A stretch of DNA of 48,620 bases from Planctomycetaceae bacterium. GTDB taxonomy: Bacteria > Planctomycetota > Planctomycetia > Planctomycetales > Planctomycetaceae. The translations under genes were made by a program, and so were the position numbers. The stretch covers positions 1 to 48,620 of the forward strand of contig JAHBXV010000045.1 of NCBI GenBank assembly GCA_019636285.1. Reading direction: 5' to 3'. Under the pieces are notes generated by a model. It was not told where the DNA came from, did no database searches, and worked only from the letters and a program-made list of their open reading frames with translations. Below, piece after piece: positions 26,820-35,708 of this stretch (positions are counted from its first letter, which is position 1; each line of letters starts with the position of its first letter).

Positions 26820-27910
26820 GCGGACATCATCTGGTCTTCGCAGGAGGCGGAACCGGCGGTCATCTGACGCCTGGTTTTGCCGTCGCTGAAGAGTGGCGAC
26901 GGCGCCATCCGGACGCGGACTGCGTGTTCGTCGGATCGAGTCGACCGATCGAACGGCGGATGATGGAAGCGACGCCGTGGCGACATGTTGCCCTCGACTC
27001 GCCCAGCCTGGCGGATTTTCGACGGGGGCCGGCGCGCGCCATGTGGCGATTTCTGAGTGCGATCCGCGAGGCGAAACGAATCTTGCGGGAGATCCGTCCT
27101 GCCGCCGTTGTGGGACTGGGCGGCTTTGCCAGCGTGCCGGTCTTGCTGGCGGCCCGCCGTTGGAAACTGCCGAGAGTCCTGCTGGAACAGAATGTCTTGC
27201 CGGGGCGTGTGACGCGTTGGTTCGCGCGGAGTGCGGACTGCGTGGCAGCCTCGTTCGAAGAATCTGCCCGATGGCTGCCAAAGGGAACGCGAACACGAGT
27301 CTGCGGCAATCCGGTTCGCTCCGCGATTTTGCAGGCCGCGCGAACGAGTCTGCCGATCAGCGAGCGACGGACAATTCTGGTGCTGGGGGGAAGCCAGGGA
27401 GCCCGCGCGCTGAACGTGGCGGTGCCGACGCTCCTCGCCCGAATCTGTTCGATTTGCCCCGAATGGCATGTTGTGCATCAATGTGGCGGCGGAGATGCGA
27501 CGGCGATCAATGCGGAGTACGCGCGAGCGGGAATTTCAGTCGAGGTCCATGAGTTTCTCGCCGATCTGTCCGCCTATTATCGTGATGCAGGACTCGTTAT
27601 CAGTCGGGCGGGGGCGACGACGCTGGCGGAAATCGCTCACTTCGGATGTCCCGTGGTCCTCGTTCCGTATCCCGCTGCGGCAGATGATCATCAGCGGTTG
27701 AACGCGGAACGTTTCGCGAGCCGCAAGGCGGCTGTTGTTGTGACGGAGGAAGCCGATTCCGCGAAGTTCGTCTTGCAATTGGAAGCCACGGTCATGCCGT
27801 TGTTGACGTCATTGGATCAAAGACAGAGCTTGAGCGATGCGATCGCGATGTTGGCGCGGCCACGAGTGGCTGCCGATGTTGCAGATGTCCTTGATGAGTT
27901 GAAAACGTAA
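26816..27910 (+). CDS. murG: UDP-GlcNAc--lipid I N-acetylglucosaminyltransferase
   Basis: Converts lipid I to lipid II on the cytoplasmic face. The 364-residue GT28 enzyme has N-terminal AGGGTGGHLTPGFAVAEEW, the membrane-facing GLGGFASVPVLLAA, the C-domain start VLGGSQGARALNVAVP, and the UDP-GlcNAc site ISRAGATTLAEI with PYPAAADDHQRLNAE. All glycine-rich loops are present. The start is fixed by the 4-bp overlap with ftsW. The cluster ends here: murC, murB and ddl do not follow. Confidence 0.96.
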   Translation: MSGHHLVFAGGGTGGHLTPGFAVAEEWRRRHPDADCVFVGSSRPIERRMMEATPWRHVALDSPSLADFRRGPARAMWRFLSAIREAKRILREIRPAAVVGLGGFASVPVLLAARRWKLPRVLLEQNVLPGRVTRWFARSADCVAASFEESARWLPKGTRTRVCGNPVRSAILQAARTSLPISERRTILVLGGSQGARALNVAVPTLLARICSICPEWHVVHQCGGGDATAINAEYARAGISVEVHEFLADLSAYYRDAGLVISRAGATTLAEIAHFGCPVVLVPYPAAADDHQRLNAERFASRKAAVVVTEEADSAKFVLQLEATVMPLLTSLDQRQSLSDAIAMLARPRVAADVADVLDELKT

Positions 27911-27956
27911 AGCGCAAGAAGCGCGCGTTCGTGGAAATATCAGTCAGGAAGTGGCC

Positions 27957-28976
27957 ATGACAGCGAAGCCGGGCGAGGGAGTGTTTCTGGTCACGGGAGC
28001 CACGGGCCTCGTGGGGAGTCATGTGGTCGACCGCGCCCTTGCCGAGGGCTGGCGCGTACGGGCGCTGGTGCGGCCCGACAGTTCGATCGCGCGACTCAAG
28101 CAGGCGGGCGTGGAGCTGACGCGAGGCGACTTCGAAGATGTGAGATCACTGGAAGAGGCGGTTCAGCAGGCAGCCGTGATTGTGCATTGCGCCGCGAAAG
28201 TCGGCGACTGGGGGCCTGTGGATGGGTATCGCCGCGTGAACGTGGTGGGCCTCGGTGACCTCCTGGAAGCCGCAAGAAAGACCGGCTGCATCAAGCGCTT
28301 TGTCGACATCAGTTCGCTGGGTGTCTACCCGGCTCGCGATCATCACGGCACGGACGAGCGCACCGAACCCGCCGAGCGGTCGATCGATGCGTATACGCAG
28401 ACGAAGGTGGAAGCGGAAAAGCTCGTGCTGGACTCAATTCGTCAGCACAATCTGCCAGCCGTCGTTCTACGGCCAGGATTCATCTATGGCCCGCGCGATC
28501 GAACCGTGCTGCCGCGAATTCTGGAAAAGCTGCGGAGCGGCCAGTTCGCGTATCTCGGATCCCGTGACAAATTGATGAACAACACGTACGTCGGCAACCT
28601 GGTCGACGCGATCTTCCTCGCGATCCATCGCGAACTTCCGGAACACCGGGTGTTCAACATCACCGACGGCCGACTGGTGAGCAAGCAGGAGTTCATCGGG
28701 ACTGTCTCGCGATTGGCGGGATGCCCGGAACCGTCAAAGGTCGTACCAATGGCTGTCGCAAGACCGTTGGCCACCGTTCTCGAGAGTCTCTGGAAGCTGC
28801 TGGGAAAGACCGAAGCGCCCATTTTGTCGCAGGCACGGCTGAAGTTCCTCGCCTACAACCTGGATTACTGCATCGATCGGGTCAAGCACGAACTGGGCTA
28901 CCAACCGGCCGTCGACTTTCAGGAGGCCATGACCACCACCATGGAGTGGTTCAAGCAACAGGACGCTTCGCGTTGA
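27957..28976 (+). CDS. NAD-dependent epimerase/dehydratase family protein (3-beta-HSD-like)
   Basis: A 339-residue extended short-chain dehydrogenase. The NAD-binding TGATGLVGSHVV lies at residues 13-24 and the catalytic Y146-x3-K150 in YTQTK, with Ser in ISSLGVY. RPGFIYGPRDRTVLPRILE and NTYVGNLVDAIFLA resemble 3-beta-hydroxysteroid dehydrogenase and sterol-type decarboxylating members. The substrate is unknown. ATG 27957 has AGGAA 6 bases upstream; a GTG at 27951 is also in frame. It follows murG by 46 bp and may share its transcript. Confidence 0.85.
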   Translation: MTAKPGEGVFLVTGATGLVGSHVVDRALAEGWRVRALVRPDSSIARLKQAGVELTRGDFEDVRSLEEAVQQAAVIVHCAAKVGDWGPVDGYRRVNVVGLGDLLEAARKTGCIKRFVDISSLGVYPARDHHGTDERTEPAERSIDAYTQTKVEAEKLVLDSIRQHNLPAVVLRPGFIYGPRDRTVLPRILEKLRSGQFAYLGSRDKLMNNTYVGNLVDAIFLAIHRELPEHRVFNITDGRLVSKQEFIGTVSRLAGCPEPSKVVPMAVARPLATVLESLWKLLGKTEAPILSQARLKFLAYNLDYCIDRVKHELGYQPAVDFQEAMTTTMEWFKQQDASR

Positions 28977-29072
28977 ATGGCGCGGCGTGTTTACTTCAGT
29001 TACCTGAAATCTTGGCGTCGCCCAACTCTCGCGATTGCCGAAAGGTCGAACGGCGGACTAGGCTGATTCATT

Positions 29073-29333
29073 ATGGAGACCGATCCCGCACCCGTCAAAA
29101 ACCGCCCTACGCTCAGGCGGCGCTTCGTCCGATTTCTGGGGCGGCTGGTCATCTATTGGTCGATCTACACTCTTTCGATCGGCCCGTTCTTCTGGGACTG
29201 GTTCGAAGCCAGCCATGTCGACGGTCCGAAGTGGATCGCCCGGTTCTACGCCCCGCTCCTGTATGCGTGCGAGGTCTTTCCCTGGTTCGGAGCGATCGTC
29301 AACGCGTATGTCGACTGGTGGATTCTCAAGTAG
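29073..29333 (+). CDS. Small hypothetical membrane protein
   Basis: An 86-residue protein with a basic N-terminus (RRRFVRFLGR) followed by a hydrophobic, aromatic-rich segment (LVIYWSIYTLSIGPFFW). A second, weaker hydrophobic part lies near the end (LLYACEVFPWFGAIV). No family recognised. The ribosome site is weak. A hairpin-repeat pair lies directly downstream before the convergent M14-like gene. Confidence 0.55.
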   Translation: METDPAPVKNRPTLRRRFVRFLGRLVIYWSIYTLSIGPFFWDWFEASHVDGPKWIARFYAPLLYACEVFPWFGAIVNAYVDWWILK

Positions 29334-29356
29334 TGCTTTGTCATGGCTGAATGTTC

Positions 29357-29430
29357 GTGTGCACACTGGCTCTGCCAGTGTGCCTTTAGGAGATCCGCCA
29401 TAACAAGATGCACTGGCAGAGCCAGTGGCA
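29357..29430. repeat. Pair of inverted hairpin repeats
   Basis: The first unit, GCACACTGGC-TCT-GCCAGTGTGC (29361-29383), is a perfect 10-bp stem with a 3-base loop. The second, CACTGGC-AGA-GCCAGTG (29411-29427), has a 7-bp stem and is the inverted copy of the first with its flank GTGTGC. Lying between convergent genes, they could act as a two-way terminator or be a small dispersed repeat. Confidence 0.8.
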
Positions 29431-29462
29431 CACGCTCGTTTGTTTCTTGACTGCTGAGCCAT

Positions 29463-30938
29463 TTACCGCGAAGGGATATTCGGCAGTGGTTCGAACTCGG
29501 GGTGATCGGGCGACCGAGGCGATGCCGGGGCGCTTGGATTCGTTCCGGCTGTGCCACGAGCTTTCAGTTCAGCCGTCATGGCAACGCGCGTGAGCGCGGC
29601 GCCGATGACGGGTCGATGTCGCGAAAGATCGGATATGTCGGTCGGGCTGGCTTCAAGCTGTAGCTCCACGGTGGGCAGACCAAGGACTGTTCCGGTATAG
29701 GCGAAGAGGTTGCCCGAATCGGAAGCCTGTGGCTCCACCCGCAGACCGACGCGGTCTTTCCACGAGGCGAATGTTGGCATCGCCGCGGAGCTGACCCGCA
29801 GAGATGTCGGTTCGTTCCGCGATGTCAACAGGACGACGCGCTGGGGCTGAAAGTCGGCCAGCAGACGCATGATGGCGCGCGTCTCGGGCTCGATGGCAGG
29901 GTCTGAACCGGTGAAAGAGCCAGGCCGATAAGCGGACACGGGAAAATTCTTAGCCAAGCTGACCTGCGCTGCGTTCTCGGAAGAGTTGGTGGTCTCGCCA
30001 TCGGGGTTCAAGCTGGGGACCACGATGACGGTCTGCTGCGACAGCCAGGTGGCGTTGGCACGCCGCAGGTCATTGCACAAATCGCCGGCCCACCGAGCCG
30101 CGACACGATCGCGGCCGGAAGCTTCTCCGACGACCAGGATTCGATACTCACCCGTCCCGAACTTCGCGGCGACCATCTCGCGACCGCCCGCGGAACGTGC
30201 CAGCGGTGCTAGCGAACTCGTCAAGTCTTGCCAGCGCCGCGGAGTCTCTTCGACCGGGCGATCGACGCGGCGCGTCACCGTGGGCTGATCGACAATCGGT
30301 GCCTTCTCGGCAGGTGTCGATGCTGCCGTAGCCGGAACATCCGGCGACTTGGTGCGAAATGTCTCCGGCCATTTCTTGTCGAACGATTTGGTCGTCGTCT
30401 CGATTTTGGGGGAATCGACGGGCTTCTTGGCCGATTCGTCGGATATGGCAAATGGCCGACTCTCTTCGAGGGGATCGCGCGGCGGGCTCGATTTCGCGAG
30501 CAGGTCGGCCGGCGCTTCGCGTTTCGTGAGCAGTTTGTCAGCCAGTTCGGTCAGTGAGTCTTCTGTTTTTTCATCGAGACCGGCGACGTCCCAGGTCTGG
30601 CGAGTCATCGGAATCGGCGCGAGTTCATCGGCTTCCACGGGGCGCGGAATGGGTTTCGGTTCCGCGGCAAGAGGTAAGACCGACGGCGGGGCGGATGCGA
30701 GGTCGCGCGGCTGTTCGGGGGACTTTGGAGACACTGCTGGCGGAGCCGATGACTCGGGGAACCACGAGTCGAATCGAACCGACGGAATGGTGACGGTGAC
30801 GTCGTCGTCGAGGAAGAATTCCTCTTCGGAAGCGGGCTTCGTGTCCCGTGCGGAGGGGTTCGCGCTGAAGTGTTCGAGCGCGAACCACCCTGCCCCGAGT
30901 ATCAGGACGGCGAAAAAGGTGGATTGAAGAGTTTGCAT
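29463..30938 (-). CDS. M14 carboxypeptidase-like protein lacking zinc ligands, membrane-anchored
   Basis: A 491-residue protein with an N-terminal hydrophobic anchor (TFFAVLILGAGWFAL). A long Pro/Ser/Lys-rich region of about 260 residues without clear fold follows, then a C-terminal domain resembling MpaA-type M14 peptidases. The resemblance is in VIVVPSLNPDG, NFPVSAYRPGSFTGSDPAIE, PETRAIMRLL and GLPTVELQLE. The zinc motif H-x-x-E expected before it reads GEASGRD, the later zinc His in S-I-H is replaced (VVLLTS), and D-L-N-R-N-F reads SLAKNF. A binding or scaffold role is more likely than peptidase activity. ATG 30938 has GGGAG about 7 bases upstream. Confidence 0.65.
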   Translation of the reverse strand: MQTLQSTFFAVLILGAGWFALEHFSANPSARDTKPASEEEFFLDDDVTVTIPSVRFDSWFPESSAPPAVSPKSPEQPRDLASAPPSVLPLAAEPKPIPRPVEADELAPIPMTRQTWDVAGLDEKTEDSLTELADKLLTKREAPADLLAKSSPPRDPLEESRPFAISDESAKKPVDSPKIETTTKSFDKKWPETFRTKSPDVPATAASTPAEKAPIVDQPTVTRRVDRPVEETPRRWQDLTSSLAPLARSAGGREMVAAKFGTGEYRILVVGEASGRDRVAARWAGDLCNDLRRANATWLSQQTVIVVPSLNPDGETTNSSENAAQVSLAKNFPVSAYRPGSFTGSDPAIEPETRAIMRLLADFQPQRVVLLTSRNEPTSLRVSSAAMPTFASWKDRVGLRVEPQASDSGNLFAYTGTVLGLPTVELQLEASPTDISDLSRHRPVIGAALTRVAMTAELKARGTAGTNPSAPASPRSPDHPEFEPLPNIPSR

Positions 30939-31014
30939 TTGGCGCTCCCGGGAGGCCGGCCCGCAGGGTTTCAATAACCGTCAGGGTCTGCCAATTTTCG
31001 CTCCAGACAGCGGC

Positions 31015-31046
31015 GAAGCCCGCCTGGCATGACGCCGGCGGGCTTC
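31015..31046. other. Intergenic hairpin
   Basis: GAAGCCCGCC and GGCGGGCTTC form a 10-bp stem between two minus-strand genes. No T run follows on either strand, so it is not a standard intrinsic terminator. Confidence 0.5.
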
Positions 31047-31127
31047 CTGGATGGTTGGTGAATCAGGCGGGGGCGGTTCGAAATTAAAACTCAGGCATTC
31101 GACGAACCGCGTTGTGTCTTTGGTTAG

Positions 31128-31811
31128 CTAGTCCTCGTCTATGCCCAGGCGGTACTGCAACTGGCGAAACTCGTCGATCCGTTCCTCGGTCGAGGAGTGA
31201 ACATGCTCGGCTTCGCTGATGAACTTCATCTCCTGCCGATGCTCCACGCCGTAGTCTTCGAGGAGATCGCGGAAGTCGACGAGTTCCTGACCATACATGA
31301 CCAGCAGTTTGTGCTCGTCGAATTGCACTTCGAGCGGCATGCGGGGATTGAGCACGGCGATTCCCGTGCAGCCGTCGTTGAGCAGCAGGTCTTCAAAGTC
31401 GTACAGAATGCTCTTGAGGACCGGGAGGTCCATGTCTTCGCGATAGAGGTCACGGTGCCCGCCGTCGCGCTCGTGGCTGGTCTCCAGCACGACATCAACG
31501 ACCGGACCCAGCGGGTCGAGCATGTCGATGAAGACATCGAACAGCTTTTCCCGGCTGACGGACCCGATCAGGACGGGAATCCGAATTCCGGTTTCGCGAT
31601 CGTGGTAGGCATCGTTGCGGTAGCCCGAACTTGGGACCACCTGCAAATCGAACGACGGGCGGACGGCCTCGGTCAGATGAAAGCTGCCATAACGTGCGAC
31701 GGCCAGATGGGATTCGAGCTGTTCGTCGGACAGATTTTCAAAGCTGCTGCGACCATGCCGCGTTCCGCCGTCGCGATACGTGTTCTTGAACAGACGTTTC
31801 AAGAACCCCAT
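31128..31811 (-). CDS. Conserved-looking hypothetical protein
   Basis: A 227-residue soluble acidic protein without signal peptide or membrane segment. The start ATG 31811 has AAGGA about 9 bases upstream. Its body is well ordered in appearance (mixed helix/strand), with SREKLFDVFIDMLDPLGPVV, a DLPVLKSILYDFEDLLLNDG segment and MPLEVQFDEHKLLVMYG. I do not recognise a family and see no catalytic motif. It is divergent from the transglutaminase gene and 190 bp upstream of the M14-like gene on the same strand. Confidence 0.7.
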   Translation of the reverse strand: MGFLKRLFKNTYRDGGTRHGRSSFENLSDEQLESHLAVARYGSFHLTEAVRPSFDLQVVPSSGYRNDAYHDRETGIRIPVLIGSVSREKLFDVFIDMLDPLGPVVDVVLETSHERDGGHRDLYREDMDLPVLKSILYDFEDLLLNDGCTGIAVLNPRMPLEVQFDEHKLLVMYGQELVDFRDLLEDYGVEHRQEMKFISEAEHVHSSTEERIDEFRQLQYRLGIDED

Positions 31812-32187
31812 TTCCATTTCCTTCGCAGCAATATGGAATGCGAATCTGGCCCCTCCGTGGTCCCACATTTTCCGGCAGTCTCGCTCTTCGAGCCCGCACC
31901 TTCCTTCCGAAATCTAGCACGCGATTCCGGGGGGCAACGGTTTCTTTCAGAACGTCCTCATCCGAAATTCGCCGCGATCTTCTGCCAGGTCCGTCCAGGG
32001 GAACGACGGGCCTTCCGAAAACTGGAGAAAATTTTCCGCCTGAGCAAAAATGACTGAAGAAGTCGCTCGCGGGTTCGCAACCGAATCGGGCGCGTCGCGA
32101 CACGCTGCGGGATGCGGCGACAATTGTTTAGAATCGTTCAGCCATTCGAGCGGCTGTTCGAGATACGCCCGGCACAAGGAACGATTG
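31812..32187. other. Gene-free stretch of 376 bp
   Basis: Divergent spacer between the hypothetical gene and the transglutaminase gene. It must hold both promoters. I see no repeat, structured RNA or small gene in it. Confidence 0.4.
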
Positions 32188-33723
32188 ATGTTGCAATTTT
32201 CGCGGTCAGACCGGATGAGGCGATTCGGCAATCCGGTCACGCTTCTCCCGATTCTCCTGATTCTGCTGATTTCTGGAGTGAGTCGGCTGGGTTCGGCCGC
32301 GGATAACCCTTCGGGTACCGAAGAAAGCTGGCAGGTGATTTACCTGGGCGGCAAGCAGATCGGGTACGGATTCACGATTGTCGAGCCAACGGGAGATCAG
32401 TTCTCGGTCCGGTCGGAAACGCACCTCAAATTCCAGCGATTCGGCCAGACACTCCAGATCGTGGAGCGTCTCGAAACTCGAGAATCGGCCACCGGGGAAA
32501 TGATCGAGTTTCGCTATCGGATGGAGAACCCGCCGGCCAGCGCGAGTCTGGTTGTTGGAAAAGTCGACAAAGGGAAACTCGTGCTGACGACGACAGTCGA
32601 TGGGACCGCGCGTCGTACCACGACCGACTGGGATGCCGACCTGCGCTCGCCGGCGTGGATCGATCGCAGTCTGGCGAAGTTCGACTGGTCGAAGGAGCCC
32701 CGCCATTCGTTTCGCGCGTACGTGCCCCAGCTTCAGAGAGTCGCCACGTTCGATCTGGAAGCGGCCGGGAAATCGACAACAACGCTGCTCGATGGTTCGA
32801 CCTCGAAACCGATGCAGCAACTGAAGGTGAGCAACTCGCTGACGCCGGGAATTGTCACCGAAGCCTGGATCGAAGACGGGGCTGATGTCATGAAGACGGC
32901 GACGACTCTGTTGGGGTTGCCGATGGAGACGTTTTCAGTCGCGCGCGAACGAGCGGTGGCGGCTGTCCCGGTTGAAGACTTTGACCTTGCCGTGCAGACG
33001 CTGGTCTCCGTCGATCCGATCGAGAATCCCCATTCCACGCGGCGGATTGTGTATGAGATTCGCGACGAGCGGGCCAATCCCGCCGACATCTTTTCGCCGT
33101 CTGCGAATCAGAACGTCGAGGTTGTCGATGCCAAGACGATTCGGCTGAGTGTGTCGGCAGTTCCCATCCCTGACGACGGTCGTTCCCAGAAAGATCCTGG
33201 CGAACAATATCGTGTCGCTTCGCAGTTCCTGCAGCTCGATGACGAGGGCCTGAAGAAGCTGGCTCAGGAAGCTGCGCCTGGGTCCGAAAACCCGGAGGAG
33301 ATTGCCCGCGCCCTGGAAAAGCTGGTTTACCAGCGGCTTACCAGTAAGAATTTTTCGACCGCGATGGCCTCGGCTGCGGAAGTTGCCCGCACTTTGCAGG
33401 GCGATTGCACGGAACACGCTGTCCTGCTGGCAGCCCTGCTTCGGATTCGCGGCATCCCTTCCCGGTTGGCGGCCGGATTGGTCTATGTGCGAAACCCGAA
33501 GCCCTCATTTGGTGGGCACATGTGGACCGAAGCCTGGCTGGGGGATCGCTGGGTGCCGCTGGATGGAACCTTGGCAAGAGGCGGAATCGGCGCGGCCCAT
33601 CTGACGGTGGCGACCTCCAGCTTCGCCGACAGCGACCCGGCTCCCATGACGACGTTTCTGCCGCTGCTCTTGTCGTCCGGTGACCTCTCGATCCGGGTTC
33701 TGTCCCAAGAACCGGGAGAATAG
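32188..33723 (+). CDS. Secreted transglutaminase-like protein
   Basis: A 511-residue protein with an N-terminal signal peptide (LLPILLILLISGVSRLGSAA). A beta-rich region of about 350 residues follows, then a C-terminal transglutaminase-core domain. The papain-like triad is C407 (GDCTEHAVLL), H444 (GGHMWTEAWL) and D459 (VPLDGT). GIPSRLAAGLVY is the standard segment after the Cys helix. In bacteria such proteins are mostly proteases or peptide-bond-modifying enzymes outside the cytosol. ATG 32188 has AAGGA 7 bases upstream; the frame is open further back but lacks a better start. Confidence 0.85.
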   Translation: MLQFSRSDRMRRFGNPVTLLPILLILLISGVSRLGSAADNPSGTEESWQVIYLGGKQIGYGFTIVEPTGDQFSVRSETHLKFQRFGQTLQIVERLETRESATGEMIEFRYRMENPPASASLVVGKVDKGKLVLTTTVDGTARRTTTDWDADLRSPAWIDRSLAKFDWSKEPRHSFRAYVPQLQRVATFDLEAAGKSTTTLLDGSTSKPMQQLKVSNSLTPGIVTEAWIEDGADVMKTATTLLGLPMETFSVARERAVAAVPVEDFDLAVQTLVSVDPIENPHSTRRIVYEIRDERANPADIFSPSANQNVEVVDAKTIRLSVSAVPIPDDGRSQKDPGEQYRVASQFLQLDDEGLKKLAQEAAPGSENPEEIARALEKLVYQRLTSKNFSTAMASAAEVARTLQGDCTEHAVLLAALLRIRGIPSRLAAGLVYVRNPKPSFGGHMWTEAWLGDRWVPLDGTLARGGIGAAHLTVATSSFADSDPAPMTTFLPLLLSSGDLSIRVLSQEPGE

Positions 33724-34307
33724 GTGCACTGGGAGGGCGGTCTTGCCGTTGGCGAATTGACATTCTTGCAAGAGTTGCAATGCCCGGTCGTTGTAAAGAC
33801 TGCAAATTCAGGTTCGCCGAAAAGACGATCGAAGTTCGCATCCAGCGGACCAGACATGCCGAGTTCGCGAAACTGATGGAATGACAGCAGGTTGCGACAA
33901 GTCGCCAGACGGAGGCGAGAAAATCGTTACAATTGGACCGGTTTGGCGCGCCACCTGCTTAACCGCTCTTTCGAAGTGATCCACACTGCTGGCCAGACTG
34001 GTTCCCGCCTGGATGGTCAGCCAACGATCATGACCCGCCGGCTCGATGGGAGACGAGCCGCTACCCGCCGAATTGACACATCGAATTTCATTCCTCACAG
34101 GCCGGAACGCTTCCCGCAGCGTTCCGGCCTCTCGCCTTTTCTGGTTCCGCGAAAACTTTGCCATCTCGCAAGCTGCCCTTCGTTGAACTTCGCGACAGCG
34201 GCTGGCTATACTCGCCCGAACAAGCGAAGTGCGACGTTTTTCGTTATGAAATCACCACTTCCGACGACGTGGTTGTGGTTTCGGCAGGGCGGAAAGGGCA
34301 AAGATTC
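33724..34307. other. 584-bp stretch without a convincing gene
   Basis: Between the transglutaminase and citrate synthase genes. It holds one strong hairpin (34099-34130). The citrate synthase frame is open back to 34158, but family similarity starts after 34308. No other element recognised. Confidence 0.45.
34099..34130 (+). terminator. Hairpin, possible terminator
   Basis: AGGCCGGAACGC and GCGTTCCGGCCT form a 12-bp perfect stem with loop TTCCCGCA. The downstream tail TCTCGCCTTTTC is only weakly T-rich, so termination is likely but not certain. Confidence 0.55.
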
Positions 34308-35468
34308 ATGGCTGGCGACGGGACGCAGGACAAGGAACTGAGCGCCGAGAAGCAGGCACAGCGCGGCCTCAAGGGAGTGGTGGCCGCCGACTCGCGGATT
34401 TGCGACGTCAACGGGGAAATCGGTCAACTGATTTACCGTGGCTACGACATCGATGACCTCGCAGTGAACAGCACGTTCGAGGAAGTCGCCTATCTGCTCT
34501 TCCAGGGCGAATTGCCCAACTCGTCGCAACTGTCGGACTTTGAAAAGCAGTTGTCCGAACAGAGCGAACTGGAACCGCCGATTCTGGAGTTCCTGAAGAG
34601 CCTACCCCGCGAAACCCCGCCGATGACTGCCCTCCGCTCGGCGGTCTCGATGTCGGGCGTTTACGACCCGCAAGCGGAAGACAATTCCCCCGAGGCCAAC
34701 TTCCAGAAGTCGATCCGAATGACGGCCGAGATGGCGACGATGGTTGCCGCCATTCGACGTCTGCGGGATGGACTCGAGCCGATCGCCCCGAAGCCGGGCC
34801 TCAGCCATGCCGCGAATTTCATGTACATGCTCAACGGCGAAGTGCCGTCGGATGATGCCGCCAAGGCGATGGACCTCATCCTGATTCTGCACGCCGAGCA
34901 CGGGCTCAATGCCAGCACGTTCGCGGCACGGGTGATCGCGGCAACGCTGACCGACATATATTCGGCAATCACGGGTGCCATCGGCGCGCTCAAGGGGCCG
35001 CTCCACGGCGGGGCGAATACCGAAGTTCTGCGGACGCTTGAAGAAGTCGGCAGCGTCTCGAACGTAAAGGGTTGGGTCGACGGTGTTCGTGCCCGTAAGG
35101 GCAAGTTCATGGGATTCGGCCACGCAGTTTATTTGGTGGAAGATCCTCGGGCCAAGCATCTCAAGGAATTGTCGCGTCGACTGAGTGTCGAGACGGGCGA
35201 TGCCCGCTGGTACGAGATTTCGGTGGAAATGGAAAAGGACGTCCGAGCCCTGATCAACAAGCCGGTCAACGTCGACTTCTATTCGGCGAGCCTGCAACAC
35301 TACATGGGCATTCCGGGCGACCTCTTCACCTGCGTGTTCGCGGCCAGTCGAATTGTTGGCTGGTGTGCCCACGTGCTGGAGCAGGTGGCCGACAACAAGA
35401 TCATTCGTCCGTCATCGAATTACGTGGGGCCGGCCCTGCGCAAGACGGTGCCGCTGGCGTCCCGATGA
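34308..35468 (+). CDS. gltA: Citrate synthase
   Basis: Condenses acetyl-CoA and oxaloacetate in the TCA cycle. The 386-residue protein is of the short type shared with methylcitrate synthases. Active-site segments are LHAEHGLNASTFAAR, GPLHGGANTEV, GFGHAVY and VNVDFYSASL with the catalytic Asp. Citrate versus methylcitrate activity cannot be separated by eye. ATG 34308 follows GGAAAGGG by about 11 bases and fits family length; the frame is open to 34158. It stands alone and is followed 240 bp later by the superoxide dismutase gene. Confidence 0.92.
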   Translation: MAGDGTQDKELSAEKQAQRGLKGVVAADSRICDVNGEIGQLIYRGYDIDDLAVNSTFEEVAYLLFQGELPNSSQLSDFEKQLSEQSELEPPILEFLKSLPRETPPMTALRSAVSMSGVYDPQAEDNSPEANFQKSIRMTAEMATMVAAIRRLRDGLEPIAPKPGLSHAANFMYMLNGEVPSDDAAKAMDLILILHAEHGLNASTFAARVIAATLTDIYSAITGAIGALKGPLHGGANTEVLRTLEEVGSVSNVKGWVDGVRARKGKFMGFGHAVYLVEDPRAKHLKELSRRLSVETGDARWYEISVEMEKDVRALINKPVNVDFYSASLQHYMGIPGDLFTCVFAASRIVGWCAHVLEQVADNKIIRPSSNYVGPALRKTVPLASR

Positions 35469-35708
35469 GCGTGTGTTGAAGCGAGGGTTCGATCGCGAAA
35501 CCGCGTGCCACGCTCGAGGATCGGCACGGTAGCAAGCGGTCCTTCGTGAACGACGACGGTTGCCATTGGGCCGCGGATGGCGACAATTCACAGTGGAAAT
35601 CGGTTTCACGGACCGGCCGAGAATTTGAACCTGAGGTGTCTGCAACGAACCGCGTCCGTCCGAATAGGGGCGCATCGTCGGTGGCACGTTTCCTGAAAGG
35701 GACAGATC

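Noticed and set aside
29480-29510. GGTTCGAACTC resembling a tRNA T-loop
   Set aside because: It lies inside the M14-like coding region, and no acceptor or anticodon stem can be built around it.
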